A DNA stretch of 64,000 nucleotides, taken from contig CAWAHD010000005.1 in the NCBI GenBank assembly GCA_963781785.1, positions 1,550,001-1,614,000 on the forward strand, in the 5' to 3' direction. The stretch comes from CAWAHD01 sp963781785 (GTDB lineage: Bacteria > Planctomycetota > Planctomycetia > Isosphaerales > Isosphaeraceae). The notes under the pieces are model-generated. The model had not been told where the DNA came from. It saw nothing but the letters and a program-made list of their open reading frames with translations, and searched no databases. Made by a program: the position numbers and the translations under genes. Positions 38,762 through 48,395 of the stretch are shown here, one piece after another; position 1 is the stretch's first letter; every line of letters begins with the position of its first letter.

Positions 38762-41379
38762 CTATCCGTCCGCCAGCTTGCCGCGGAGGGTCGCCTCGGC
38801 ATGGTCGAGGGCCTCGCCCACGCGTTCGGGCGTCTTGCCGCCGGCCTGCGCGAGGTCGGGCCGGCCGCCGCCGCCCCCCCCGACGATCGGGGCGACCTCC
38901 TTGAGCCAGTCTCCCGCGTGCAAGCCGCGCTCGATCAGGTCTTTCGACATCCCGGCCACAAGCTGGACCTTGCCCGGCGACGCCGCGGCCAGGAGCACCG
39001 CCAGCCTAGTCTCTTGCTTCTTGCGCAGGCCGTCGATCAAGCGGCGCATCTCATCGGCCGAGACGTTTTCGAGCGCCCGGATCACCACCGTGGCGCCCTT
39101 CAGTTGCTTGGCCGCCGCCAGGAGGTCATCGACCGAAGCTCCCGCGCCAACCCCGCGGTGCGGCACCGCCTGCTGCTTCTTGAGCGTTTTCACTTCCTCC
39201 AGCAAGGCCGTCACACGCTCGGCAACCTGACCGGCAGGAACCCGGAGCGACCCCGACACCTCGGCCAGGATCTCTTCTTCCAGGTGCACATGCTGTCAGC
39301 GCAGCCGGGCCCACGAGCGCGGTCACCCGCCGGGTGCCCGCGGCCACCGACTCCTCACCGATGATCTTGAATAGACCGACGTGCGCCACGCTGTCCAGGT
39401 GGGTGCCGCCGCAGAGCTCGCGCGAGTAATCGCCGATCTGCACGACGCGGACCACCTCGGGATACTTTTCGCCAAACAGCGCCATCGCACCCTGGTTCCT
39501 GGCTTCCGCCAGCGGCATCAGCGACCAGCTCACCGTTACGGCCTCGATCACGTGCGAATTCACCGCGTCCTCGACGGCACGAAGGCGGTCGCGGCCAACC
39601 GGCTCGGGATTCGCGAAATCGAACCGCAGCCGGTCGGGCTCGACCTTGCTGCCCGCCTGCTGCGCGTGCTTTCCCACGATGGACCGCAGGGCATGATGCA
39701 GGAGATGAGTCGCGGTGTGGGCCCGGCGGATCGCCTGGCGGCGATCCCGGTCAACTTCGGCGTGGGCTTCATCGCTCACCGTCGCCGTGCCATCGACGAC
39801 ATGGCCCTTGTGCAGGATGAAGTCGCTCTCTTTCTTGGTGTCGGTGACCTGGAAGACGAAGCGGTCCCCGCGGATCGTTCCGGTGTCGCCGACTTGCCCG
39901 CCAGATTCGCCGTAGAACGGGGTGCGATCGAGGATCAGGAAGAGCGACGATCCTTCGCCCTTCGTCGCCGACTCGGCCAGGCGCCCTTGCTCGAGAATGC
40001 CGATCAACCGCCCGATGCCGCTTGTGGTCTGGTAGCCCAGGAACTCACTGCCGTGGTGGTACTCGCGCTTGAGCGCATCGAGCGGCCCCATGGTGAAAAC
40101 GGCGGCGGTCTCGGTCGTCCCGCGGGAGACGGCCGAGTGCTGGTCTCGCTCGGTCTCGAAGCCGGTGCGATCGATCCTCAGGTTCTGGTCGGCGGCGAGG
40201 CTCTCGACGACCTCGATCGGAATGCCGTAGGTCGCGTGCAGGGTGAAGGCATCCTTGCCCGCGATCGTGTCGGAGCCCGCGGCCCGGGTCTTCTGAAAGG
40301 TATCGGAGAGGAGCTTGAGCCCGCTCTCCAGATTGCGGAGAAACTGTTCTTCCTCTTGCCGGATCGTGGTCTCTACCCGGCTCGTGCTCTCCTGGAGCTC
40401 GGGGTACGGCCGGCTCATGACCTGGGCCACCACGGGTACCACCTCGTGCAGGAACGGCTCGCGGCGGCCGAGCTGGTAGGCATCGAGGACTGCCCGCCTG
40501 AGCAACCGCCGGATGACATAACCTTGCTTTTCGGGGCCCGGCCGGACGTTTTCATGGATGCAGAATGTCAGCGCCCGCACGTGGTCGGCCATGCGGCGAA
40601 TGCGAACGCCCGCCGGCAGATCGCGCTGGTACTTGACCTTGAGCGCCCCGGCAACCGCCGCGACGATCGGCTTGAAGACGTCGGTCTCGAACACGCTCGA
40701 GGCACCCTGGAGGCACGCGGCCGCTCGCTCCAGCCCCATCCCCGTGTCGATGTTCTTCTTGGGCAAGGGCTCGAGCTGGCCGGGGCCTACGCGGTTATAC
40801 TGCGTGAACACCAGGTTCCAGATCTCCACCTCCCGCGCACCCGAGTCATGGTAGAAAATCTCCGAGCACGGCCCGCACACGCCGTTGGGCCCGTGCGTGG
40901 GCGCTCCGGCCGGCCAGAAATTGTCGTCCTCACCCATCCGGGTGATCCGATCGGCCGGGATCTTGATCTCGTCGCGCCAGATCGACCACGCCTCGTCGTC
41001 GTCCAGGTACACCGAGACCGTGAACCGGTCGCCCGGGACCTCGAGCACCTGCGTCAAGAACTCCCAGGCCCAGTGTATCGCTTCCCGCTTGAAGTAGTCG
41101 CCGAAGCTGAAGTTGCCCAGCATCTCGAAGAACGTTTCATGAAATGCCGTCCGGCCCACGTTTTCGATATCGCCGGTGCGCATGCATTTCTGGCAGGTGG
41201 CCGCCCGCGTGAACCGGGGATCGCCCAGGCCCAGAAACTCGCGCTTGAACTGGTTCATCCCGGCGGGCGTGAACAGCACCGTCGGATCGTTGGGCACCAG
41301 CACGTCGCTATGGCGGCGGACGCAGCCCTTGGACACGAAAGAACTCGAGAAACGCCTCGCGAAGTTCATCTGTTTTCAT
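38762..41379 (-). CDS. alaS: Alanyl-tRNA synthetase, two frame changes
   Basis: About 872 residues. It starts at the ATG at 41379 (MKTDELREAFLEFF); a one-base excess in a T-run near 41350 shifts the frame before VSKGCVRRHSDVLVPNDP. The class II core is clear (LFTPAGMNQFKREFLGL, GRTAFHETFFEMLGNFSFGD), followed by the editing domain with HTATHLLHHALR and ELCGGTHLDSVAHVGLF. A second frame change lies near 39285; the C-Ala part then reads ILAEVSGSLRVPAGQVAERV ... VQLVAGMSKDLIERGLHAGD and APIVGGGGGGRPDLAQAGGK. Ligates Ala to tRNA-Ala and is essential, so both breaks must be sequence errors unless another copy exists. Confidence 0.95.
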
Positions 41380-41385
41380 GTTGAT

Positions 41386-42870
41386 TTATTTGACGGTCAC
41401 GGGGCCCAGGTCGGTCTCGAGCGTGACGGGGCCGCTCAAGCCGGAGACAGCCTGGGCGAAGCTGCTGGGGGATCGAACGACCTTGCCGCCTGCCTTCCTG
41501 ATCAACTGGCCTCGCTTCAGGCCGGCGTCGGAGGCGGGCGAGCCCGAGTCGACGTCGGCCACCACGACCCCGGGAGACGTCGGGTCGACGAATCCCGGGC
41601 CGAACGGGCGAAACGCGACGGTGGTTGTGTATTCGACCCGCAGGCCCCGCCACGCCAGCGGCCGGCTGGTGGCGATGATCTCGCCCTCGACGGGAAACTT
41701 GGCCAGAACGATCGTGCGCTCGAGAATCTCGCCGCCCCGGCGCACCTTGAGACGCACCGACTCCCCGGCCGGAAACGCATTCACCGCCAGGATCAGGGAA
41801 TCGAAATCGACCACCGGGGCGCCGTTGACCGCGATGATCTCGTCGTTGATCTGGAGCTGACCGAGGTCCGCCGGCGAGTTGGCCTGCACTTCGCCCACCC
41901 GGTTGCTGAACGTGTGATCGGCCTTGATGCCCAGGAGCCCGTATTCCACTTCCCGGCCCTGTCGTAGCGTCTCGGCCGCGCGGCGGCCCAGCTTGTCCAT
42001 CGGTACGGCGTAGCCGGCCATGGCGTCAAACCCCGCCGGGCTGCCGGCCATCGTCGTCACTCCGACCAGTTCCCCCTTCAAGTTGATCACCGCGCCGCCG
42101 CTCATCCCGAGGTTCAGTTTCGAGTCGAGCTGCAGCAAGGTCGGATAGTTCAAGAGGCGAGGGGTCTTCCGGCCCATGTTGAGGTCGGGCACCGGCGTGC
42201 TGAAGTCGTCGAAATCAAAGTCGAGCTTGCGTGCCGCGTTGGAAAGGATGCCCCAGCTTGCCGAGGGCGTGCCATCGCGCACGGCGTTGAACGGGTTGCC
42301 CAGCGCGATCAAGAAGTTCCCTTTGCGCAGCCGGCTCGCATCGCCCAGCTTGAGCGCCTTGAGGCGAGGCGGGTCGCCGCTCTCGGCGGGAACAATCACT
42401 GCCAGATCGCTGCGCGGGTCGGCCGCGATGATCTCGGCTTCAAATTCCTGACGGCCGGCCGCGCGCACGACCAACTGCCGGGCCCCCTTCACGACGTGAT
42501 AGAGAGTGAGGATCTCCCCCTTGTCGCCGATCACGACTCCCGACCCGTAATCAAACGAGATCCAGTTGCCCAGTTCGGGAATGGGCGGGACCCGGCGCGG
42601 GAACAGGATCCCCGGCCTGAGCGGCTCGTGCAGCTCGCGCGGCCGCCTCCGGCCGCGGATCGCCAGCGTTTCCTGCGAGTTCTCCGACTTCCATCGATGA
42701 ATCGCCACGACCGAGGGCTCGGCCTTGGCGATCGCATCGGCGATGGCGGTCTCGAGCGACGCGGCCACGTCGGCCGGCGACGGAGCGGGCCCCGCCGGCA
42801 GGTCCGACCCTTTCTGGGGCGGTTCGCTGGAGGCCAGGAGCAGAAACAGCGACAGGACGATGGAGGTCAT
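41386..42870 (-). CDS. HtrA-like S1C serine protease with two PDZ domains
   Basis: Intact, 494 residues from the ATG at 42870, with AAGGA seven bases upstream and a short signal segment (MTSIVLSLFLLLASS). Protease triad candidates: His in ILTLYHVVKGARQ, Asp in DPRSDLAVIVP and Ser in LNLGMSGGAVINLKG. PDZ 1 at ~300-390 (YGLLGIKADHTFSNRVGEVQ; VNGAPVVDF) and PDZ 2 at ~410-490 (VDSGSPASDAGLKRGQLIRK). A periplasmic quality-control protease is expected. It ends six bases before the start of alaS, so the two may share a transcript. Confidence 0.9.
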   Translation of the reverse strand: MTSIVLSLFLLLASSEPPQKGSDLPAGPAPSPADVAASLETAIADAIAKAEPSVVAIHRWKSENSQETLAIRGRRRPRELHEPLRPGILFPRRVPPIPELGNWISFDYGSGVVIGDKGEILTLYHVVKGARQLVVRAAGRQEFEAEIIAADPRSDLAVIVPAESGDPPRLKALKLGDASRLRKGNFLIALGNPFNAVRDGTPSASWGILSNAARKLDFDFDDFSTPVPDLNMGRKTPRLLNYPTLLQLDSKLNLGMSGGAVINLKGELVGVTTMAGSPAGFDAMAGYAVPMDKLGRRAAETLRQGREVEYGLLGIKADHTFSNRVGEVQANSPADLGQLQINDEIIAVNGAPVVDFDSLILAVNAFPAGESVRLKVRRGGEILERTIVLAKFPVEGEIIATSRPLAWRGLRVEYTTTVAFRPFGPGFVDPTSPGVVVADVDSGSPASDAGLKRGQLIRKAGGKVVRSPSSFAQAVSGLSGPVTLETDLGPVTVK

Positions 42871-43312
42871 GAGCAGGTCCTTAGGGATCGGCCGGCTTTT
42901 CCTGAGGCCTTGGTCGCGGCAGGGCGAGTGCCGCCTTGCCCTCTTTATCATTTCGACTTGGGGCGTCGTGAGCAAGCCAGGATCGTCCCGCGGCGGCCGG
43001 GAGTGAGCGGGGGTCACGCCGCACGCCGCGTGCCAGACTCGACCATTCCCGGGCACCTCGGATCGGGAGCCGCCCGCCTTCGGCTCGGGAGTTGACAGTG
43101 CGTGAGTTCCGTCCGATAGTGAAGGAAAGGGCGTACTTCGATCAAGCAGAAAAGCGCGGGGGGCGACTCCGGCGCCGCCCGGTTCGGCGACCTGGCGACT
43201 CGCAGAGGGAAGTCACCATGTCCAGGAGCGGCCGTAGGCATTGAGAGTCCAGGAGCGGACCATCTTGAACGGAACTGCCGGAGAGCCAACCAATTCGGGG
43301 GAGATTTGTTCG
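42871..43312. other. Divergent promoter region between the protease and exbB-like genes
   Basis: No gene, repeat family or clear hairpin is seen. Open frames on both strands here are Arg/Pro-rich and look non-coding. It must contain promoters for both directions; no individual element could be assigned. Confidence 0.4.
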
Positions 43313-44209
43313 ATGGGGCAACGATCATCGTTGAGCCTGGAGCCCGGAGCTTCGAGCCTTCGTCGTTCGCGGGCCGTGGCTTTCGTGACGCTCTGTAGCG
43401 GGCTTTTGGTCTGGCTGGCAACCGGCGGATCGGGCCTGGTGGGCGCGCAGGAGCCGGCGAAGAAAGAGGCCGCCGAGAAAGCCCCGGCGGCGGCCAAGGA
43501 AGAAGAGCCAGCGCCCGCCAAGAGCGCGGCGGCCCCGGCGCCGGCCGAGGGAGCGACGCCTCCCGCCCGCAAGAACATGCTGCAATGGGCGATGCAAGCA
43601 TCCGGCTTCATCGGCGCCTGCCTCCTGTTGCTCTCGATCTACTTCGTCGCCCTGGTGATTCGCCTGTTCATGGAGTTTCGCGTCAGCGAGGCCGTACCGT
43701 CCGCTCTGGTCGAGCGGCTCGAAGCCGCCATTCGCGACAAAAAATTCCAGGACGCCTATGACGCCTGCAAAGACAACGACAGCTTCCTGGCTCGCCTGGT
43801 CCGCACCGGCATCGCCACGCTTCCCAACGGCCGCCCGGAAGCCAAGGAGGCCATGGCCGCGACCGCCGAAGAGATCGTGACCACCCTCGAAATGAAGATC
43901 AGCTACCTGGCGGTGATCGGCACCCTGGGGCCGATGATCGGCCTGGTCGGTACGATCTGGGGTATGATCATGAGCTTCCAGGAGATCGCCACGGCCGCCG
44001 GCGCCCAGCCCCGCCCCGAGAAGGTGGCCGAGGGTATCTCGACGGCACTCTTCATCACCCTGGAGGGCGTGACACTCTCGGTGCCGGCCATTTTCTTCTT
44101 CGCCTTTTTCCGCAATCGCATCGCGCAGATGAACATGGAAGCGACCCGGGTGGCCGATCGCACGATCAATTCGCTGGTCGCGGCCGCCAAGTCGGTCAAA
44201 CCGGCCTGA
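43313..44209 (+). CDS. exbB: MotA/TolQ/ExbB proton channel family protein
   Basis: 298 residues from the ATG at 43313. N-terminal hydrophobic segment (AVAFVTLCSGLLVWLATGG), a ~50-residue Ala/Lys/Glu/Pro-rich linker, then the ExbB core: GFIGACLLLLSIYFVALVIR (TM), cytoplasmic helices, LAVIGTLGPMIGLVGTIWGM (TM with the family signature), and EGISTALFITLEGVTLSVPA. It forms the ring that, with two ExbD chains, converts proton flow into force for energised transport or envelope work. First gene of a four-gene plus-strand operon. Confidence 0.9.
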   Translation: MGQRSSLSLEPGASSLRRSRAVAFVTLCSGLLVWLATGGSGLVGAQEPAKKEAAEKAPAAAKEEEPAPAKSAAAPAPAEGATPPARKNMLQWAMQASGFIGACLLLLSIYFVALVIRLFMEFRVSEAVPSALVERLEAAIRDKKFQDAYDACKDNDSFLARLVRTGIATLPNGRPEAKEAMAATAEEIVTTLEMKISYLAVIGTLGPMIGLVGTIWGMIMSFQEIATAAGAQPRPEKVAEGISTALFITLEGVTLSVPAIFFFAFFRNRIAQMNMEATRVADRTINSLVAAAKSVKPA

Positions 44210-44247
44210 GCCCGCCTGAGCCAACCTCTTGGGAGGTATCGTCATTC

Positions 44248-44715
44248 ATGTCCGCCACGATGGGCGAGGCCAGGGCTGAGCCCAACCTGACTCCACTCCT
44301 GGACGTCGTCTTCCAGTTGATCACCTTCTTCATGCTGGTGATCAATTTCAGCAACGAGAACTACGACAAGCGGGTGCCGCCTGCCGGTCGCCGACACGGC
44401 CCGGCCGATGGAAGACTCCCAGCAAGTCTCGGAAGACCGGCTGGTCTTCAACATCGACAGCAGGGCCACCTCTTGATCGGCGGCGAGGTCCAGCCCCTGC
44501 ACAAGGCGATCGAGACGATCCGGCACCAGGCCAGACCTGGTCCGGCTCAACCTCAAGGCCATCGGGGCCAAGCCCGACGCCTCCGGCGGCCTGCCGACCA
44601 CGATCATCCTGCGGGCCGACCGGGACGCGACCTTCGGTACGCTGATCAGCCTCTGATCAAGGCTTGCCAGTCGAACGGGTTCCGCAAGTTCGCCTTCAAA
44701 GCCATGAGCTCCTGA
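44248..44715 (+). CDS. exbD: ExbD/TolR biopolymer transport protein, several frame changes
   Basis: About 155 residues. The N-terminus AEPNLTPLLDVVFQLITFFM holds the single membrane helix with the proton-carrying Asp (LLDVVF). The periplasmic part must be read across frames: LPVADTARPMEDSQQVSEDR, LVFNIDSRGHLLIGGEVQPL, HKAIETIRHQADLVRLNLKA, TTIILRADRDATFG, LIKACQSNGFRKFAFKAM. Frame changes near 44380, 44455, 44530 and 44650. It works with the upstream ExbB. It is one of two ExbD genes in the operon, suggesting an unequal ExbD pair in the channel. Confidence 0.85.
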   Translation: MSATMGEARAEPNLTPLLDVVFQLITFFMLVINFSNENYDKRVPPAGRRHGPADGRLPASLGRPAGLQHRQQGHLLIGGEVQPLHKAIETIRHQARPGPAQPQGHRGQARRLRRPADHDHPAGRPGRDLRYADQPLIKACQSNGFRKFAFKAMSS

Positions 44716-44791
44716 GCCCGCGTTTGCCCGGGCAGTACAGGTTCCGGGCGCGGGTCGTCGACAATCGGCGTGTTAGCCGGGAGACACCGCC

Positions 44792-45298
44792 TTGAAGGAA
44801 CGCAAGAAGGTCGGAAAATCGCAACCGCCCGAAGTGCCGATCACGCCGATGCTGGACATGGCGTTCCAGCTTCTGACGTTCTTTGTACTGACGTACAAGC
44901 CGGCTCCGGCGGAGGGGCAGTTCCTCATGAATCTCATGCCGGCGCAGCCGGCGACAGCCATCACGGCCGAGGCGCCCAGCGATAAGCCGTCGGACAACCT
45001 GCCGGCCTCGCTTCGCACGCTGCCGACGATCCTCCGGGCCGGCGACGGGGGAAGTCTGGGCCAGGTCATCGTGGGAGAGACCACGATTTCAACCGACCCC
45101 AAGGAGCTCGAGCGCGAGCTGGAAAAGTACTTGGAGGACCCGGACCTTCCGTTCGAGCAAACGATGCTCAAGATCGACCCCCGGCTCAAGTACTCGGAGA
45201 TCATGACGGTGATCAACGCGTTCACGAACGCGTTCATCCACGCCAAGAAGCCGCCCAACATCACGTTTGAGGAGCTTGTTCCCGGCGAAGGAGAATGA
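44792..45298 (+). CDS. Second ExbD/TolR-like protein
   Basis: Intact, 168 residues from a TTG at 44792 with GGGAG upstream. PEVPITPMLDMAFQLLTFFV contains the ExbD membrane helix with its Asp (MLDMAF). The periplasmic region is longer than usual, with a Pro/Asp-rich loop (APSDKPSDNLPASLRTLPTI) and an acidic helix (DPKELERELEKYLEDPDLPF) before the final KYSEIMTVINAFTNAFIHAK. It is divergent from the first ExbD. The stop overlaps the ribosome site of the next gene. Confidence 0.85.
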   Translation: MKERKKVGKSQPPEVPITPMLDMAFQLLTFFVLTYKPAPAEGQFLMNLMPAQPATAITAEAPSDKPSDNLPASLRTLPTILRAGDGGSLGQVIVGETTISTDPKELERELEKYLEDPDLPFEQTMLKIDPRLKYSEIMTVINAFTNAFIHAKKPPNITFEELVPGEGE

Positions 45299-45304
45299 TC
45301 GATC

Positions 45305-46192
45305 GTGGAGCGGCCTGTCCGGTTTTTTTCAGGGTTCGGAGCTGCCGCGGCTCTTGATCTTGTCGGTGATCATGGTCGTCGGCTGGGGGCTCTTCTGGCA
45401 ATTCAGCCAGAAGATACCGGAGGCCGCCGAGCCGGAGGTGACGGCGACGGGGCAGCCCGAGCCGGTGGTTGCCGATCGGTCGGTGGAGTTCGAGACGGTC
45501 ACGGATCGAACGCCGGATGGAGTTCCGCGATAACGCTGCGTAGTCCTTGCTTCTGGAGCGGGCGCGCGGCCGCTCGCCGGACGAGCTGGCGGCCGTGGCC
45601 CGTCGCGACGTGGTGCTGGCGCACCTCTGGCAGAATCCCCAGCTCTACCGCGGAATCCCGATCCATCTGCTCGGCACGGCCAACCGGGTCTTGCGTTACC
45701 CGTCGAAGCTGGCCAAGACCGGCTGGCTGTACGAGGCCTGGGTGATCACTCCCGAAACGACGCGGCTGCCTTATGTGTGTGTATTCGAAGACGTACCCGA
45801 GGGCTTTCCGATCGGCCCGAACGTGTCGGAGCGCGTGGTTTTCAACGGGTACTTTCTCAAGATCATGAAATACCAGGCCGCCGACGTGACCCGCGGCGCA
45901 CCGGTGCTGGTAGGCCGGATCGGCTGGGAACGCGCACCAGCCGGCTTCCCCGGATCAAGGAAACCCGCTCTTGCGCTGGTCGCTGGTGATCATCGCGGTG
46001 CTCTTTTTCATCTCGCTGGCGCGCTGGATTATCCAGCTAGGCTTGTTGTTCCGGGCACCCGGCCGGGCGCGGCATGTCTCCCCTGCCCCGCCCAACGACG
46101 AGATCGACTCGGCCGCGCTCGACGCCTGGGCTAAAACGATGGGCAGCGCCGGGCAACCGGCCGCCGAGCGGGACGATGGCGACGAGAGTTGA
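45305..46192 (+). CDS. Two-helix membrane protein of the exb operon, at least three frame changes
   Basis: GTG start at 45305 with GAAGGAGA ten bases upstream (inside the end of the previous gene). A T-run near 45330 shifts the frame between VERPVRFF and RGSELPRL. TM1 is LLILSVIMVVGWGLFWQF. A periplasmic domain follows: ERARGRSPDELAAVARRDVV, HLWQNPQLYRGIPIHLLG, AKTGWLYEAWVITPETTRLP, NGYFLKIMKYQAADVTRGAP. TM2 is LRWSLVIIAVLFFISLARWI, then a short acidic tail. Other frame changes near 45520 and 45955. I recognise no family; position suggests a partner of the ExbB/ExbD motor. GAFVR-like repeats are absent. Confidence 0.6.
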
Positions 46193-46425
46193 ACGGGCTC
46201 AATCGGCCCACGATTTTCTGAGACGCGCGATCGGCATGCGAGGCCCGGGGCTGGGGCCTTGGACATCGAAGAGCGAAGAGTGCTCGACGGCCTTCTGATT
46301 GGCGGCACCGCGACCACCCCTCCTGACCCCAATACCGTTGGATGAGTGATAACCCGAATGCGCAAAAGGACCTGTGTCACGTTTCTTCGCTCAGGTTGTT
46401 GGCACTGGTAATCATTCTTGGGTGC

Positions 46426-46591
46426 CACTGGTCGTACTCGACCAGTGCTTTTGGCGGGAGGACCAACGACCTCCGGTCCTTGCCCGCGGGCGATGCCTAG
46501 CCCTTGCTTGTTCGTCGAACGAATGAGGACACTGGTCGGGTACGACCAGTGCCACCCAGAGATGCTCACCGGTGCCACGCGCCGTGGCACC
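46426..46591. repeat. REP-like palindromes, family C
   Basis: Three hairpins: CACTGGTCG-TACT-CGACCAGTG (46426-46447), CACTGGTCG-GGTA-CGACCAGTG (46530-46551) and GGTGCCACG-CGC-CGTGGCACC (46571-46591). GGTGCCAC occurs beside the first, and GTGCCACC follows the second in the opposite orientation, so the first two form an inverted pair like a BIME. They lie in the 1.1-kb gap after the exb operon. Confidence 0.85.
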
Positions 46592-46694
46592 GTGGAATCG
46601 GAACCCCTTGCCGGTGCCACAATTAAAGCCAATTCAAAGGTAATGCCCCTAAGCCCTTTGCAACGGGGGAAGAGGATAGGACACGCAACGTAAT

Positions 46695-47195
46695 GGCGGA
46701 TCGAAAGTGGCGGCCGTCACCGAGACCGGCCCGACGCGAAGGTCGGGTGCCGCCAAGCACGCGATCGATCGGCAGGGAGTAAAAGGAGGACACGCAATGC
46801 AAAAAAGGGACACGCAAGGTACATGGGACAAGGAAAAGACACGCAACCCGTTTCAGGCTCGAGGCCTTAGGTTTGAGCACGCCAAATGACGCTGCGGCGC
46901 GAAAGTGGCGGCCGAGTCAACGCGGGGGGCCGAACGCCGAGGTGACGTGCCGCCAGAAACTCGATCGGCTGGCCGCGAGCCGAACAAGAACGAGGACACG
47001 CAGAGAAAAGAACAAGGACATGCAACGCATATGCCGCAAGGAAAAGACACGCAACCCGTTTGAGGCTCGACGCTTTTGGCTTGAACAGGCCAAACTGACG
47101 GTGCGGCTCGAAAGCGGCGGGCGAGTCAATGAAGGGGGCCGAACGCGGAGGTGACGTGCTGGCAGCAACTCAATCGGTTGGCTGGGGAGGGACGC
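46695..47195. repeat. Degenerate tandem duplication, ~200-bp unit, 2.5 copies
   Basis: Units start near 46695, 46894 and 47102; the third is partial. Shared landmarks are CGAAAGTGGCGG at the head, GACACGCA tracts in the middle, and AAGGAAAAGACACGCAACCC followed by GTTT(C/G)AGGCTCGA near the end. Copies are strongly diverged, so the duplication is old. Minus-strand frames give similar Cys/Phe-rich peptides in two copies, but no convincing start or ribosome site, so I treat it as non-coding. It adjoins the Y1 transposase gene. Confidence 0.7.
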
Positions 47196-47320
47196 GCGAC
47201 GAACGAAGGAATCGGTGCGACCGTCCCGGATCGTTGGCAGACTTGAGGCAATGCGGAGTGTCGCTCGTCTGTTCGATGTGACGTCCACCCGCGAACAACC
47301 GACACTTCAATGAATTCGCT

Positions 47321-48355
47321 TTATCGCGCCGGACATCCGCCCAGATTGGCCAGGTGGTGGACCCGCAAATGGGTGGCGGCCTGTCGCAACCGCTCTCGGC
47401 TGGCTGCAAAGAATCGGCCTAGCAGGCGGCCGCTCCTCAGCTTCTCTAGCCGAGTCTGCCAGCTTTCCACGTTGCTGCCCAGCCGATCGAGGATCCCCGA
47501 TAGCTCGGCCGAAATCACGGCCTTGCCCTCACGGAAAAGCCGCCCCGTGTAATCGATCAAAAGCAGATAGCTTCCCAACGAAATACTTTCCAGCATCCCT
47601 TCACGTGATGAATCCAGCCGGCGTCGATCTTCAATCGGGCAAAGCCAGATGGTTTCTTCGAGACCAGCCGACGCACTCGACCCCGCCACGCTGCCGTGCT
47701 CCGCCGCCTTTAAGTCGCTGGTTCGGCCCTGAGCCTTCACGTGATTCACTCGCGTCGTGACCGACGTGTGCGGACTCGCCTCCGGAACTTCGACAATGCC
47801 GGCTGCCACCGGGTTCAGATCAATGTACGCACAGGTCGCCAGCAGCGATTCTTCGTCCAGGATCGCCACACTCTTGAATCGTTCCTCAAAGAACGCACCG
47901 CGGGTGCTGTCCTGCCGATTGGCCAGCCGCGACAGCGGTTCCTTCAAACACTTCATGAACCAGCTCAGGCTGTGTAATCGCGCGCGGATCGTCGCCACCC
48001 AGGCGGCATCCTTGAGACGCGATTGAACCCATACGTCGGATACCGGCAGCGTCTGCCTGGATTTGTCGCGGGGTGGAAACAGTCGTCCCCACCTCCTCAC
48101 GACATCTTCATTCGACCATCCGCCCGCGACCTCCGGGTCAAGGCGCACCAGCAGGTGCAAGTGGCTGTCCAGGACCGAGAAGCCGCCGACCGCTACCGCG
48201 AAGATTTCCGAAAGTTCCTTCAGCCGATTTTCGATCCATTCTTTGCGGTTGAGCGGTCCTTCCCCAAGCAAGAAAGCGCGTCGGACACAGCGCGTGATGC
48301 AGTGATACCAGCGCGTTACGGATACGTCGACGAGATGCGAGCGAGCCATTGTCAT
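47321..48355 (-). CDS. Y1 (HUH) transposase, RAYT-like, second locus
   Basis: Intact, 344 residues from MTMARSHLVDVSVTRWYHCI. The HUH metal motif is in FSVLDSHLHLLVRL (HLH). The C-terminal catalytic region includes SLSWFMKCLKEPLSRLANRQ, GAFFEERFKSVAILDEESLL and ACAYIDLNPVAAGI, a block shared with long REP-associated transposases. A further C-terminal ~130 residues, mainly helical, are not part of the minimal Y1 domain. It is longer than and distinct from the RAYT at 7217. No family A or B palindrome flanks it; the nearest structured DNA is the degenerate repeat and family C hairpins downstream. Confidence 0.85.
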   Translation of the reverse strand: MTMARSHLVDVSVTRWYHCITRCVRRAFLLGEGPLNRKEWIENRLKELSEIFAVAVGGFSVLDSHLHLLVRLDPEVAGGWSNEDVVRRWGRLFPPRDKSRQTLPVSDVWVQSRLKDAAWVATIRARLHSLSWFMKCLKEPLSRLANRQDSTRGAFFEERFKSVAILDEESLLATCAYIDLNPVAAGIVEVPEASPHTSVTTRVNHVKAQGRTSDLKAAEHGSVAGSSASAGLEETIWLCPIEDRRRLDSSREGMLESISLGSYLLLIDYTGRLFREGKAVISAELSGILDRLGSNVESWQTRLEKLRSGRLLGRFFAASRERLRQAATHLRVHHLANLGGCPAR

Positions 48356-48395
48356 GAGACGACCTCCCGTAGATCAGAACAACCTACCAATGCCA

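Noticed and set aside
39381..41384. 667-codon plus-strand open frame
   Set aside because: Antisense to alaS, whose identity is certain.
46623..47050. Small Cys/Phe-rich proteins on the minus strand
   Set aside because: The two similar peptides come from duplicated DNA, lack ribosome sites and are not supported by any known family.
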